Origin: an uncultured bacterium
Lineage (GTDB): Bacteria; CAIWAD01
Length of the DNA stretch: 53,713 bases
Direction of reading: 5' to 3'
NCBI GenBank assembly: GCA_903910645.1
Contig: CAIWAD010000275.1
Location: forward strand, 1-53,713
In this document: positions 35,977 to 44,640 of the stretch, in pieces
Layout of the letters: each line of letters opens with the position of its first letter
How positions within the stretch are numbered: position 1 is the stretch's first letter
Notes under the pieces: model-generated
Databases searched by the model: none
What the model was told of the DNA's origin: nothing
The model's input: the letters and a program-made list of their open reading frames with translations, nothing else
Translations under genes and position numbers: made by a program

Positions 35977-36684
35977 TCAATCTTCCTTGACGTTCACGCC
36001 CAGGATCAAACGGATCTCGTGCGTCGTGTCGCCAGGATCCGCCTCATCCACCCGCCAGCCTGCACCCAAGGCCATCCAGAGGCCATCCCCGCCGTGGGAT
36101 AGCGTCGGACCTAGGAAGAGGCTTTCCTCGCTGGCCCGCAGCTCCCCGCCCAGACGAACGTGGGACAAGACGGGCACGCTGAAGCCGGCGGCGAGCTCGA
36201 ACTCGGTCTCGTCTTCTTCCAGCTCGACCACAGGGTTCAATGCCAGATCCACAATGCCGAAGGTCTGGGAGAGCAGCAGCTTGGCTTCCCAGACGGTCTC
36301 GCTTAGGGTGCTATTGTTCTTGTGCTCCAGGTACAAGATGGGGTGGGCAAAGGCGTCAGGGTCCTCAAGGAGCTGGTAGCGCAGGCGGACCTTGAACCCA
36401 TCCCAGTCCAGCGGGGCACTAGGCGTCCGGGAGAACACCTGGTACACGGCCGCGTCCAGGCGGTCCGACATGCCGATCTCCAGTTCCGCTTGGTGCGTGG
36501 TCTTCAGGTTGGCTTCCCTATTTGGCCAGTCAGGGCTCTGCACCGTCAGGTAGTGCTCCAACTCGGCCTCTCCTGGCTTCATCATGGCCGATCCATACGT
36601 CCAGACCCAAGGGCGCTGATCGGCCCAGGCAATGGTTGAAACGATCAGCGCTGCAACAGCGGGTGCCAGGTGCTTGAGGGACAT
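35977..36684 (-). CDS. Predicted outer-membrane beta-barrel protein
   Basis: 235 residues with a signal peptide (LAPAVAALIVSTIAWADQ). The mature part alternates hydrophobic and polar residues in short strands (KVRLRYQLLED, PILYLEHKNN, WEAKLLLSQTFGIVDLALNPVVELEE, FELAAGFSVPV, VRLGGELRASEE, GLWMALGAGWRVDEAD, HEIRLILGVNV), as in small outer-membrane barrels. No named family recognised. It lies alone, leftward, and looks more like a host gene than island cargo. Confidence 0.6.
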   Translation of the reverse strand: MSLKHLAPAVAALIVSTIAWADQRPWVWTYGSAMMKPGEAELEHYLTVQSPDWPNREANLKTTHQAELEIGMSDRLDAAVYQVFSRTPSAPLDWDGFKVRLRYQLLEDPDAFAHPILYLEHKNNSTLSETVWEAKLLLSQTFGIVDLALNPVVELEEDETEFELAAGFSVPVLSHVRLGGELRASEESLFLGPTLSHGGDGLWMALGAGWRVDEADPGDTTHEIRLILGVNVKED

Positions 36685-36794
36685 GCTTGCCTCCGATGGG
36701 ATTGCGTTGTGCGGCAGGGCCTCGCTGCCCTACCGCTGACAATCCAACGTGTTAAAGTTAGACAAGACAAACAAAGATTGATCGGACTATGATG

Positions 36795-36838
36795 AAAAGG
36801 CGGCCGCCCCCGCACCTGGAACAATGGGGACGGCCGCC
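36795..36838 (-). terminator. Terminator of the 38.2-36.9 kb operon
   Basis: Read on the minus strand, GGCGGCCGTCCCC, a 14-base loop, GGGGGCGGCCGCC, then TTTT. A 13-base stem with one mismatch, 54 bases after the last gene of the operon. Confidence 0.7.
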
Positions 36839-36892
36839 GGCGAGAAGGCTTTTGGTTGTCTGAAGGTAGCGAAGTCGGGATGGGTTCCTGGG

Positions 36893-37159
36893 TTACCCAC
36901 ACCATCTGGCGCCGGCAGTCGCGGCGGCTTCCGACCCACCAGGGATCCCGGCGGGCAGGCCGTAGAGCCAGCCCTGGGAGAGGGTGCAGACGGCCTGGGC
37001 GACCACGGTGCCGGCGCGGGTGACGTAGTGGATGCGCATGCGGCCGCTGTCGCGGAACTCCATGAAGGCGTTCAGGCGGACAGGGCAGGCGCGGATGAAG
37101 GCGGCCATCTCCTCCCAGGTGTGGGTGGTGTCGAGGCGGGTGGTGGGCTGGTGCTGCAT
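36893..37159 (-). CDS. Hypothetical small protein
   Basis: 88 residues, start supported by GGGAG about 8 bases upstream. A compact sequence (TWEEMAAFIRACPVRLNAFMEFRDSGRMRIHYVTRAGTVVAQAVCTLSQGWLYGL) with alternating strands; no family recognised. Third gene of a leftward operon, 12 bases after its neighbour, and followed by the terminator. Confidence 0.6.
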   Translation of the reverse strand: MQHQPTTRLDTTHTWEEMAAFIRACPVRLNAFMEFRDSGRMRIHYVTRAGTVVAQAVCTLSQGWLYGLPAGIPGGSEAAATAGARWCG

Positions 37160-37171
37160 GGTGTGCTCCCT

Positions 37172-37402
37172 TCAGTTCCTGGCCGGGCCCATGAGGCTGG
37201 TGGCTAGCTTCTCGTTGTCCTCGGCCGTGCTGGCGTCGATGCACTCCAGGGCAATGCGGACTTCCCTGCGCCAGCGGGCCTTGTCCAGCCAGTCGAGGAC
37301 GCCCAGCTCCAGGCGGATCCAGGCCTCCACCCAGCGGGGGCTGACTTCGGGGCGCCCGCGGCGGGCGAGCTCGGCTTGGATGGTCTTCTCGTACTGCGAC
37401 AT
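37172..37402 (-). CDS. Hypothetical small protein
   Basis: 76 residues with AGAGGA before the ATG. Helical and charged (PRWVEAWIRLELGVLDWLDKARWRREVRIALECIDAST). No family recognised. Middle gene of the leftward operon. Confidence 0.6.
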   Translation of the reverse strand: MSQYEKTIQAELARRGRPEVSPRWVEAWIRLELGVLDWLDKARWRREVRIALECIDASTAEDNEKLATSLMGPARN

Positions 37403-37464
37403 GGGGTCCTCTTGGGGGCTTGGCCCGGGCCGGCCTGGGGCCGGCGCCGGACGTGGGTGGCTTG

Positions 37465-38157
37465 TCAGATGGCGCTGTTGTGCTGGCTGATGGCGGCCTT
37501 GGGCATCGTGCCGGCCCAGCCGATGAGCTGGTAGCCGGCGCGGTTCAGGAGGGTCGTTTGGCGGGCGGCCTCCCAGCGGCCGTCCTTGGCCCAGAAGCTG
37601 ATCCGCTCTTCCCAGACCTTGCAGCCGGGGCCCTTCTGGTAGGCGCCGCAGAAGTCGTCGCTGGTGGCGCGCTCAGGCTGGTCGATGTCGGCCATGGTCC
37701 TGATGCCGATGGTGCGGGTTTCCCGGCCGATGGTGAGGGTGACCTGGGCGCGGCCGCCGGGGGCCATCAGGTGGCTGAGCTTGTGCATGGCCGCCTTGGT
37801 CAGGTATCGGGCCTCTGCGTAGGCTTGCCAGAGGTCCACCCGAGTCGTGTGGGAGGCGGCAAAGTAGCGGGTGTAGGCGTCGTGCTCGGCGTCCTTGGCG
37901 GCCTCGTGCTCGGCCACCAGGGTGGGCAGCAGGGCGTCGGCGTCGACCTTGCGGACCGTGGCGCCGGAGTCCAAGCTCAGCGCCAGGGCGGCGTCGTCCT
38001 CGGCCAGGAAGCGGCAGGCGTCTTCGAGCTGGGCGAGGGCTTCGGGGTCCAGGGCGTTGGGCATGGCGTGGAAGGCTCCGTCGATCAGGGCGGCCAGGGT
38101 CAGGGTGGTCTTGCCCGTCTCGTCCGTGTGGGTGTGGCTGAAGTGTTGGGTCGTCAT
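37465..38157 (-). CDS. Hypothetical protein heading a leftward operon
   Basis: 230 residues from ATG 38157, set by GGGAGA about 8 bases upstream; the in-frame ATG at 38184 has no site. The N-terminal half is helical and acidic (FLAEDDAALALSLDS, AEHEAAKDAEHDAYTRYFAASH). The C-terminal half looks beta-rich with VTLTIGRETRTIGIRTMADI and a CGAYQKGPGCKVWEERISFWAKDGRW segment holding two cysteines. No family recognised. A TTGACT promoter box lies upstream. Confidence 0.6.
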   Translation of the reverse strand: MTTQHFSHTHTDETGKTTLTLAALIDGAFHAMPNALDPEALAQLEDACRFLAEDDAALALSLDSGATVRKVDADALLPTLVAEHEAAKDAEHDAYTRYFAASHTTRVDLWQAYAEARYLTKAAMHKLSHLMAPGGRAQVTLTIGRETRTIGIRTMADIDQPERATSDDFCGAYQKGPGCKVWEERISFWAKDGRWEAARQTTLLNRAGYQLIGWAGTMPKAAISQHNSAI

Positions 38158-38175
38158 CGGTCTGTCTCCCTTTGT

Positions 38176-38215
38176 GTTGGGCATAACTACGCAGAGAGAC
38201 TTTATAAAGTCAAGT
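38176..38215 (-). promoter_or_regulatory. Promoter of the 38.2-36.9 kb operon
   Basis: On the minus strand, TACTTGACTT with an 18-base spacer leads to TAGTTA, after a T-rich stretch. The same ACTTGACTT box precedes the genes starting at 39201 and 40581. Confidence 0.45.
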
Positions 38216-38412
38216 AAAAGAGAAAGATAAAACGAAAGACAAAACCAACAAACAATGTCAAATGATGTAATTGTAGAGTAAATGAAAATCGAAGTGTTTG
38301 TGGTGCTGAAAAGTGGTCAGGACGGACCCAAGACAAGTCGTCTCCTTTGATCGCCACGTGGAGTGAAGAGGAAACCCCAACAACACATTCGCTCAAGGAG
38401 CGGGGGAGAAAC
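38216..38412. other. AT-rich upstream region
   Basis: A-rich on the plus strand upstream of the promoter, like an UP element. No gene seen. Confidence 0.3.
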
Positions 38413-38449
38413 AAAGTTCAGCCCCAACCGCCCGCTAGCGCTTGGGGCT
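38413..38449 (-). terminator. Terminator-like hairpin of the 39.2-38.5 kb operon
   Basis: On the minus strand AGCCCCAA, 14-base loop, TTGGGGCT, then GAACTTTG. The stem is perfect; the T-run is poor. Confidence 0.45.
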
Positions 38450-38482
38450 GATGGATCCAGCCGTGTTCGGCAGGTGGGGCGC

Positions 38483-38749
38483 TCAGGCTTCCGCCCCCAC
38501 CGCCTGGGGCAGCCGGGTTTCCAGGCTCCCCGCCACGCCCTCCAGGCTCAGTTTCAGTTCTTCCAGGCGACCCATCACCGTACCCATCTGCTGCTGCAGC
38601 TCGGGATCCTGGCCCAGCTGCAGGAAGGCCTGCTGGAGGGCGGCCTCCAGGCGCCGCACGCGCTTGCGGGCTCCATCCACGGTCAGCTTGCCATGCGCCA
38701 GCTGCCCGGCCACGAAGGCCTTCACGTCCCAGGTCGGCTTTGCCATCAT
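38483..38749 (-). CDS. Hypothetical small coiled-coil protein
   Basis: 88 residues with AGGAGA before the ATG. A helical protein: ARKRVRRLEAALQQAFLQLGQDPELQQQMGTVMGRLEELKLSLEGVA is heptad-like. No family recognised. Second gene of a leftward pair, 35 bases after the first. Confidence 0.6.
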   Translation of the reverse strand: MMAKPTWDVKAFVAGQLAHGKLTVDGARKRVRRLEAALQQAFLQLGQDPELQQQMGTVMGRLEELKLSLEGVAGSLETRLPQAVGAEA

Positions 38750-38784
38750 CGTGTCTCCTGATTGAAAAGGGTGTCCGTTGCGGT

Positions 38785-39201
38785 TCAGCGGCTGGCGCGG
38801 CCCAGCTCGAAGGCCGCGCGCAGGGCGTCTTTGATCTGCCAGACCCCGACCTCGTGGAAGTCGAGGGCGTCCATCTGGCGCTCCGTCAGGGTCTCGATGC
38901 CGAGGTGGACCTGGGCCAAGGCTTCCAGGCCAGCGTCCCGGGTGGCCTCGCGGGCCGCGCCCTTCATGCTCTTGCCCATCTTGGCCGGCGCGGGCTCTTC
39001 CCAGAGCTTCACGGCGGCGGCAAAGCCGATCCAGGTCCCCTTCTCGTTCAGGCCGCGGGAGGCCAGTTCGTGGCGGGCCATCTGGGTGGCATCCACCTGG
39101 CCCGTTGCCATGAGAAGGAGCAGGGCGGTCTTGGCGGTCTGCAGGATGGATGCGTCGTCGCCCAGCTGCTGGATGAGGTCGTCAGAAGTCAGGGTGGCCA
39201 T
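38785..39201 (-). CDS. Hypothetical protein
   Basis: 138 residues, ATG preceded by GAGGA. Helical throughout (QLGDDASILQTAKTALLLLMATGQVDATQMARHELASRGLN, then VWQIKDALRAAFELGRASR). The N-terminal part resembles conserved small proteins on plasmid-like islands, but I cannot name a family. Its promoter carries the shared TTGACT box. Confidence 0.6.
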   Translation of the reverse strand: MATLTSDDLIQQLGDDASILQTAKTALLLLMATGQVDATQMARHELASRGLNEKGTWIGFAAAVKLWEEPAPAKMGKSMKGAAREATRDAGLEALAQVHLGIETLTERQMDALDFHEVGVWQIKDALRAAFELGRASR

Positions 39202-39224
39202 GGTCTGTTTCCTCGTTTGCTGGG

Positions 39225-39260
39225 TCTAAGAACGACAAGACACGTTGCGAAGTCAAGTAA
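39225..39260 (-). promoter_or_regulatory. Promoter of the 39.2-38.5 kb operon
   Basis: On the minus strand, TTTACTTGACTT precedes TCGTTCTTA at about the right distance. The 12 bases around the -35 box match the promoter at 38176 closely. Confidence 0.4.
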
Positions 39261-39440
39261 AGAGCCTAAGAAAAGACAACAAATGACAAAACAACATGAA
39301 AAGGTCCCTATTGGTAGATTCGTAGGGAAACAGAATGGTGGAAACACCCGGATGAAACGTCCTACAGGGCGGGGTTGCCACCGGGAAGGGAATGTGCGAT
39401 CTTTCGCATCATCAACATGGGGTATACGAGATCCAAACCA

Positions 39441-39698
39441 ATGCAGAAGTCCATTACCTACAACCAGCTGCTGATCCAGGCCAGGCTCTACTTGATCCGG
39501 AATACGGGGAACATCCTGGGCAAACGGGATTATGACGTGTTCGACTATGACGCCTTGACCCGCCCAGTGTTTGGGGACACGCGCACCTTCTCCTGGTTCC
39601 TGGACCGCTTCGAAGAGCATTACCCCCAGGTCCAGGCCGGGCATCCGGTACCTGGCCTTGGGGCGACCCAGGTTGCTTCCGCCAGCGCCCACTCGTAA
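39441..39698 (+). CDS. Possible small protein
   Basis: 85 residues from ATG 39441 (QKSITYNQLLIQARLYLIRNTGNILGKRDYDVFDYDALTRPVFGDTRTFSWFLDRFEEHYPQ). The first 65 residues look like a real soluble protein; the last 20 are low in information. No ribosome-binding site is obvious. Convergent with the recombinase gene. Confidence 0.35.
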   Translation: MQKSITYNQLLIQARLYLIRNTGNILGKRDYDVFDYDALTRPVFGDTRTFSWFLDRFEEHYPQVQAGHPVPGLGATQVASASAHS

Positions 39699-39738
39699 CA
39701 ACCCTCTCCCTGCCCAGGGTGCCCGGTCCCCGTGCGCG

Positions 39739-40581
39739 TCAGGCGCGGCGGCTTTCGATGGCCGTTTGCAGCTCGTCGTCGGCCACGTGGGCGTAGATGG
39801 CCGTGGTGGTGGGGCTCTCGTGGTCCAGTGCCCGCTGCACCAGGCGCAGGTTGCCCGTCTTCTTCAGGAGGCTGGTGGCGAAGGTGTGGCGCAAGAGGTG
39901 CGGGTGGACGGGGCGCGCGATGCCGGCGAGGGCCGCCCAGCGCGTCAGGAGGCGGCGGATCTGGCGGTCGGTCAGGGCCGTGCCCGCTGCCGTGGGGAAG
40001 AGGGGCTCGCCAAGCCCGCGTGTGCCCATCTGCTTGCCCAGGAGATCCCGGGTCTCGGCGGGCACGAAGCGTGGACGCGTCTTGCCGCCCTTGCCCCGGA
40101 CGCGCACGCGGCGGCCTTCCACGTCCACATCGCCCACCCGCAAGGCCGCCGCTTCGGACACGCGCAGGCCCGTGTCCAGGAGGAGATAGATGAGGGCCCG
40201 GTCCCGGGCTTGGCGCGGCTGGTCCACGCGCTTGGCCAGGGTCCTTCGCAGGGCCTTCTCTTCGGATTCGGCCAGGGCGTTCGGGGTGGGGCGCACGGCG
40301 CGCGGGGCGGGCAGGCTTTTCCAGTCGGACAGCTGCGGCAGGCCGGCGAAGGCCAAGTAGCGGCCGATGAGGTGCTGGGCGCGCCGGCGGGTCACGGCCG
40401 CCCGGCCCCCTGCGGCCACCGCATGCAGGAGGGCCGGGGCGCCGGCTGACTGCCAGGACAGGCCCATGCCGGCGAGAAGGCGCTCCTGGCGCTCCAGCTC
40501 CGTGCGGTAGGCCTTGAGGCTGGAGTCCGACAGGCCCTGGTCGGCCAGATGGATGAGGAAGGCGTCGGGGGAAGCGTGCAT
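39739..40581 (-). CDS. Tyrosine recombinase, XerC/D-like
   Basis: 280 residues from ATG 40581, preceded by AAAGGACGGG. An N-terminal SAM-like core-binding domain (LIHLADQGLSDSSLKAYRTELERQERLL) is followed by the catalytic domain: R in TGLRVSEA, K in GKGGKTR, H-x-x-R in HPHLLRHTFA, H in LDHESPTTT and the tyrosine in AIYAHV. All five catalytic positions are present. Size and order resemble XerC/XerD and integron-type recombinases rather than P4 integrases. Probably moves or resolves this island section. Confidence 0.88.
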   Translation of the reverse strand: MHASPDAFLIHLADQGLSDSSLKAYRTELERQERLLAGMGLSWQSAGAPALLHAVAAGGRAAVTRRRAQHLIGRYLAFAGLPQLSDWKSLPAPRAVRPTPNALAESEEKALRRTLAKRVDQPRQARDRALIYLLLDTGLRVSEAAALRVGDVDVEGRRVRVRGKGGKTRPRFVPAETRDLLGKQMGTRGLGEPLFPTAAGTALTDRQIRRLLTRWAALAGIARPVHPHLLRHTFATSLLKKTGNLRLVQRALDHESPTTTAIYAHVADDELQTAIESRRA

Positions 40582-40619
40582 GGATCCCGTCCTTTCGCTT
40601 GGGTTGGAAGGCAGCGGAT

Positions 40620-40660
40620 CTCAGCATGCCATGGACCTGCGGCACAAGTCAAGTCCTTGG
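40620..40660 (-). promoter_or_regulatory. Promoter box of the recombinase gene
   Basis: On the minus strand GGACTTGACTTG; the -10 region is weak (CATGCT). The shared box links the recombinase to the two leftward operons at 38.2 and 39.2 kb. Confidence 0.35.
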
Positions 40661-40951
40661 TTTTCCTGAAGGGGAAGAGGAGTCCACGGGTGGCCCCGCC
40701 GCACGCAGGCGACTGCCCTGGGGCCTCGCGGGATCCGCGTGAAGCGCTGCTGGATGGACGCATGATTTCGTGGCAGCCCGGCTGCCATCCGTCAGCGAGG
40801 CACAGTATCGCCAGGTCCACGAAGTGCGGGTTCCAATGTGGAGCGGCGGCCGGGAACCCTTTGGCCGCCACGCAGGTCGGAGGGCCCTTGCGAAGCGCAA
40901 GGGATAGGCGACAACCCGAAGCTCGGGGCCGTGGGAGAAAGGGGTGGCCGC
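40661..40951. other. Intergenic region between recombinase and the next rightward gene
   Basis: About 290 bases; frames crossing it are proline/arginine-rich without ribosome-binding sites. A CGCAAGGGATAGG stretch and a GGAGAAAGG ribosome-binding site lie at its right end. No gene seen. Confidence 0.4.
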
Positions 40952-41449
40952 GTGCCGCTGACGGTGGAGGAGATCCGGCCTGGTCTGGTGGTCTTCTTGG
41001 ACCAGGCGATGTTTCTGGAGCGCTGGGACGTGCTGCAGACCTTGCCCACGCGGAGCGTCAAGGTCCGGCCTCATGTTTGTCTCAGTGTGGATGGTGAACG
41101 GTGCGCCTGGACGCCCCTGACGAGCCGCTGGCGCCGCGAGCGTCTGCCCATCCTGGCCTCCTGGCGGCTGGGCGGAGACCGCGCCTGGCGCGGGGCCCGT
41201 TCCTACCTCCATGACGGGGCCAGCGTGGTGGTGGGGCCCCGCGCGGCCTTTGTCCACGCCTCCCACAAGGACGTGGCCCCCGCAGAGGAGCGCCCGGCCC
41301 TGACGCCCGAGGGCTGCGCCCAGATCTTGGTGGCCATTGAGCGCGCCCGCGGCCGCCGGCAGGTGGGGCCGTCCCTTGTGCTGACCGCGGATCGCATCAC
41401 GGGCCTGCCCCAGGGGGATGGTCCGGTCCGGGCTTCTCGCCCGCGGTGA
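40952..41449 (+). CDS. Hypothetical protein, possibly PemK/MazF-like
   Basis: 165 residues from GTG 40952, set by GGAGAAAGG upstream; an ATG at 40838 would add an unlikely R/P-rich leader. The N terminus (LTVEEIRPGLVVFLDQA...KVRPHVCLSVDGERCAWTPLTSRW) resembles the start of PemK-fold proteins, which have IRxGDVV...RPxVVLS...PLTS. The later half differs, so the call is tentative. No antitoxin gene is adjacent. A perfect terminator follows. Confidence 0.4.
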   Translation: MPLTVEEIRPGLVVFLDQAMFLERWDVLQTLPTRSVKVRPHVCLSVDGERCAWTPLTSRWRRERLPILASWRLGGDRAWRGARSYLHDGASVVVGPRAAFVHASHKDVAPAEERPALTPEGCAQILVAIERARGRRQVGPSLVLTADRITGLPQGDGPVRASRPR

Positions 41450-41450
41450 A

Positions 41451-41479
41451 GGGTCCCCGCCCCCGGGACCCCCTTTTTT
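41451..41479 (+). terminator. Rho-independent terminator
   Basis: GGGTCCC, 7-base loop, GGGACCC, CC, then TTTTTT. It separates the 40952 gene from the methyltransferase. Confidence 0.8.
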
Positions 41480-41565
41480 CTCACCCTTGATCCCGCAGGT
41501 TCCCGCCTTCTGGGACCTGACGTCTTCCCTCCCCATCCTGACGGACAACCCGCAAGGAGTCCGCC

Positions 41566-42738
41566 ATGTCGTTTCTCTGTGTCGAAGCCGCGCTCTTTCC
41601 CGAGCTGACCGCCCAGGGCGCCCAGCGCGAAGTGCCCTCCCATGCCGTGTCCTACGTCGGCAGCAAGCGCAAGCTCTTGGACTGGATCGTGGAAGAGATC
41701 CCGGAGGGCACGACGAGCGCCGTGGACGCCTTCTCGGGCGGCTCAAGCGTCGGCTACCGGCTGAAGACGGAAGGCCTGGCCGTCCACGCCAACGACAGCC
41801 TCCACTGGCCCTTTCACATCGCCCGGGCCGTGGTGGTGAACCAAGGCGAGACCCTGGACGAGGACGAGATCGCGGCGCTGTGCGAAGAGAACCCGGATGC
41901 GGGATCCTTTGTGCGTGATACCTACAATGGTCTCTTCTGGAAGCCCGAGATCCACGGCGTCATCGACCACGTGCGGGCGAATGTGGAGGAGCTGACCGGC
42001 TTCAAGCAGGACCTGGCCCTGGCGGCCCTGGGCGCCACGCTGCTTTCGGCCCGCGGCTGGTTCCCACAGTTCACGACAAGCAAGGTGAGCCAAGACGGCT
42101 ACGACACGGCCCAGTTCCACGCCCGCCTAGGCGATGTCATCCGCCGCTTGAACAGCATGGTCTTCGAAGGTGAGGCGTGCAGCGCCAGCCGCCAGGACGT
42201 GCGCCGCTGCCTGAAGGGCCGCAAGGCGGATCTGGCCTACTTCGATCCCCCCTACATCACGCAGTACAGCGCCACGAACTACAGCGCCATCTACCACGCC
42301 GTGGAGGCCGTGATGGTGGGAGGCGTGGGCCGGAAGCCGGACCCAGACAGCGCCACGCGCCAGGAGAAGACCCAGCCCGACCTGACAAAAGACACGGTGG
42401 GCACCTTCTTCGGCGAAGTGCTGGACGCGGCGGAGGGCATGCCCACCTGGCTTCTGTCCTACCGCGACCACAGCTATCCCACGCAGAAAGAGCTGAAAGA
42501 CCTCTTCACCGAACGCGGGCGCCAGGTGGCGCTGAAGACGAAATCCTTCAGTTATGGTCCCTTGGCGGGCAAGCGAAGGGACGAAGCGCCGGCCAAGGCC
42601 ATGGAGTACCTGTTCGTGGGGACCAAGGAAGCCATGGCCCGGTCCCGAACCCAAGAACAGCACTTGTGCAATGGCGATACGGGTGTGGCGCGGCTGGTGG
42701 GTTGTAATCCGGGTGTACGGTGCGTGATCAGCTGCTGA
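41566..42738 (+). CDS. Dam-family (D12 class) N6-adenine DNA methyltransferase
   Basis: 390 residues, start supported by AAGGAG. Motif I-like SYVGSKRKLLDWI (about 28-40), the FSGGSSVGYRLKTEGLAVHAND SAM-binding strand (about 55-76) and catalytic DPPY (about 226-229) are present, followed by LLSYRDHSYPTQKELKDLF and a SFSYGPLAGKR segment. It should methylate adenine in a short site. No restriction nuclease is adjacent, so it appears to be an orphan enzyme, perhaps protecting the element. The last 35 residues, with three cysteines, look like an added tail. Confidence 0.85.
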   Translation: MSFLCVEAALFPELTAQGAQREVPSHAVSYVGSKRKLLDWIVEEIPEGTTSAVDAFSGGSSVGYRLKTEGLAVHANDSLHWPFHIARAVVVNQGETLDEDEIAALCEENPDAGSFVRDTYNGLFWKPEIHGVIDHVRANVEELTGFKQDLALAALGATLLSARGWFPQFTTSKVSQDGYDTAQFHARLGDVIRRLNSMVFEGEACSASRQDVRRCLKGRKADLAYFDPPYITQYSATNYSAIYHAVEAVMVGGVGRKPDPDSATRQEKTQPDLTKDTVGTFFGEVLDAAEGMPTWLLSYRDHSYPTQKELKDLFTERGRQVALKTKSFSYGPLAGKRRDEAPAKAMEYLFVGTKEAMARSRTQEQHLCNGDTGVARLVGCNPGVRCVISC

Positions 42739-43239
42739 AGTGAACCAGACATCTGTCATTTCATTCACAAACATTCAGGATCAAGATGACCGCCACCACA
42801 TGCATTTGCATGGATCACTGTTTCCAAGTGCAAACTAAGCTTTACTTTCAGCCACTGAATCATATGCTAAGATAGATTTTGTGAATTCCGAGTGAGACAG
42901 AAAAATTGTTAGAAACCATTGATTATCTGGCTGCACTCTGCATTGTTGTCCGCAGACTCCCCCCCACTGAGTCACCAGGTACCAAGTTCAAACGAAACCC
43001 ATTCGGTAGGCTTGTCCTTGCATCCTATTCGCAGATATGTACTTAGGGTGGCTGCTTGAATCTGCTGCTCGAGGAAAGTTGGCCGTATCAAGGAGCAAGT
43101 ACAGCTTTTGGTGGTGTAGCTTGTGATTCGAACTCGGCGAAGCTTTTCACGTATGCGGCGTAAATTTCCAAGGACCTCTGAAGCCAAGAGCCATTCGCAG
43201 ATTTGTGTTGAGCAGCTAACCGTATTCATTCAGTTGTTC
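42739..43239. other. AT-richer intergenic region
   Basis: About 500 bases between the methyltransferase and the IS30 remnant. No gene, terminator or repeat that I can support. Base composition drops toward that of the secreted-protein genes to the right. Confidence 0.4.
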
Positions 43240-43510
43240 ATGGCTAACTGCGCCAGACCGATGCCCTTGGGGATGAGCCGGCGGATCAGGCGTTGGTGTT
43301 CTCGATGGACCCACGTTGCCTGGGGCTGTGTGGATTGGCGAAGTAAATCTTCAGACCGGTGCGTTCCCCAATGCCTTGTGGTACGATATCTCCTTCCCTT
43401 AGCCGTTCGTAAGGGGTTGCCGCAGGGCGAGCGGGATGCGCTTGAAGGTCCGACAGAAGCCCTCCAGCGTCGCTTCGGCAGCGAATGCGTCGAGTTTGAC
43501 CAACAGAACC
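43240..43510 (-). pseudogene. IS30-family transposase fragment
   Basis: On the minus strand one frame reads GERTGLKIYFANPHSPRQRGSIENTN, the highly conserved catalytic part of IS30 transposases. It then meets a stop, and the expected continuation (RLIRRLIPKGIGLAQL) lies in another frame. Upstream, RIPLALRQPLTNG is in yet another frame. Only the C-terminal portion remains and it is frameshifted at least twice. Confidence 0.75.
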
Positions 43511-43696
43511 ACGTGAATCTTCGTAGAACTTCTTTTGCCTATTGGCCGAATTAGTGTAGCTTTCAGGGAAGTGATCAGTCAATCCAGACCTAGAAGGTGT
43601 AAACGTACGGTCTCTGAAGAGATGCTCAGAAAGGAGAAAGAGGATGAGCAAGAATTTTACGCAATCAGACTCTAATTTGATGAAAGGAGACTTGAA

Positions 43697-44629
43697 ATGA
43701 AACGAGTTATGCTGGTTTGCGCCATAATCCTCACACTCTTGGCACGCCATTCACAAGCACAATGGACACCTACAACTTATCAAGCTAATGCTGCATTTAA
43801 CGTTGACATCACAAAATCGCTGGCAAATACGTACATATTAGATCACTTGGAAAGCAGTTTGCCGTTTACAAGTGAGGGGACACTGATCGGACAAATACCA
43901 TATTCAATTACAATCAATATTCCAAGCGTTGATTTTATCGATAACAATATCGCCTTTAATTGGATTATAGATTACACGGTTTTAAATGCAGGAAATAGTC
44001 TCGTCTTGAATTTCAATGTCCCATTCAATCTAAGTGTATCGCAAGATCAACTAATTGCGTATATAAATAACGCTATTGAAGATCTCTCTCAGCAAATTAT
44101 ACAATTGTTACCACAATATATTCAGGGTAGAGAGGAGCTTTCAATTGTGATTTATAATAACTTACATTACTTGATGCTCCCTATGTACGATACTCAATTC
44201 TATGATATTATCGATAACAACATGCCAGGTGATTTTCACATATTACCTGTTGACTACAGTTTTGGAATTGCTACTTCAGCTCAAAATGGAGTTGCCAGAA
44301 TTACACCATCTATCACATTTGAAGGTTATGAGCCGGCACTTAGGCTTATAAGCACAGGAACGCAAGTATTTTTAAGCTGTTCCGATCCATTTACTGTTTT
44401 GGAATATACAATTCATAACGTATATGGAGGAGAAGAATATCGATTTGTCGGCAACTTACAATTCCAAGGTAATTTCAGTGATAACTATCATGTTGAGATC
44501 GGGGAAATATCGAATATTATGTTATTTCACAGAATAGTATGTCGCGTTTTGAATCGTTATATATTCATGAATGTTCAATATCAAAGATTTGCACCCTTTT
44601 ATGAGTATCAAACGGCTAACGAAAACTGA
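43697..44629 (+). CDS. Secreted protein of unknown function
   Basis: 310 residues with AAGGAG before the ATG and a signal peptide (VMLVCAIILTLLARHSQAQ). The mature part is rich in N, I, Y and beta-type alternation (SITINIPSVDFIDNNIAFNWIIDYTVLNA, LVLNFNVPFNLSVSQ), with a helical segment IAYINNAIEDLSQQIIQLLPQYI. No C-terminal sorting domain is present. AT-rich, in contrast with most of the window. It precedes the 1395-residue secreted protein by 11 bases and is surely co-transcribed with it. No family recognised. Confidence 0.7.
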   Translation: MKRVMLVCAIILTLLARHSQAQWTPTTYQANAAFNVDITKSLANTYILDHLESSLPFTSEGTLIGQIPYSITINIPSVDFIDNNIAFNWIIDYTVLNAGNSLVLNFNVPFNLSVSQDQLIAYINNAIEDLSQQIIQLLPQYIQGREELSIVIYNNLHYLMLPMYDTQFYDIIDNNMPGDFHILPVDYSFGIATSAQNGVARITPSITFEGYEPALRLISTGTQVFLSCSDPFTVLEYTIHNVYGGEEYRFVGNLQFQGNFSDNYHVEIGEISNIMLFHRIVCRVLNRYIFMNVQYQRFAPFYEYQTANEN

Positions 44630-44640
44630 AAGAGAGGAGA

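Noticed and set aside
43286-43750. 154-residue leftward gene
   Set aside because: Only an inner part matches IS30 transposase; the rest covers the promoter and start of the secreted-protein gene.
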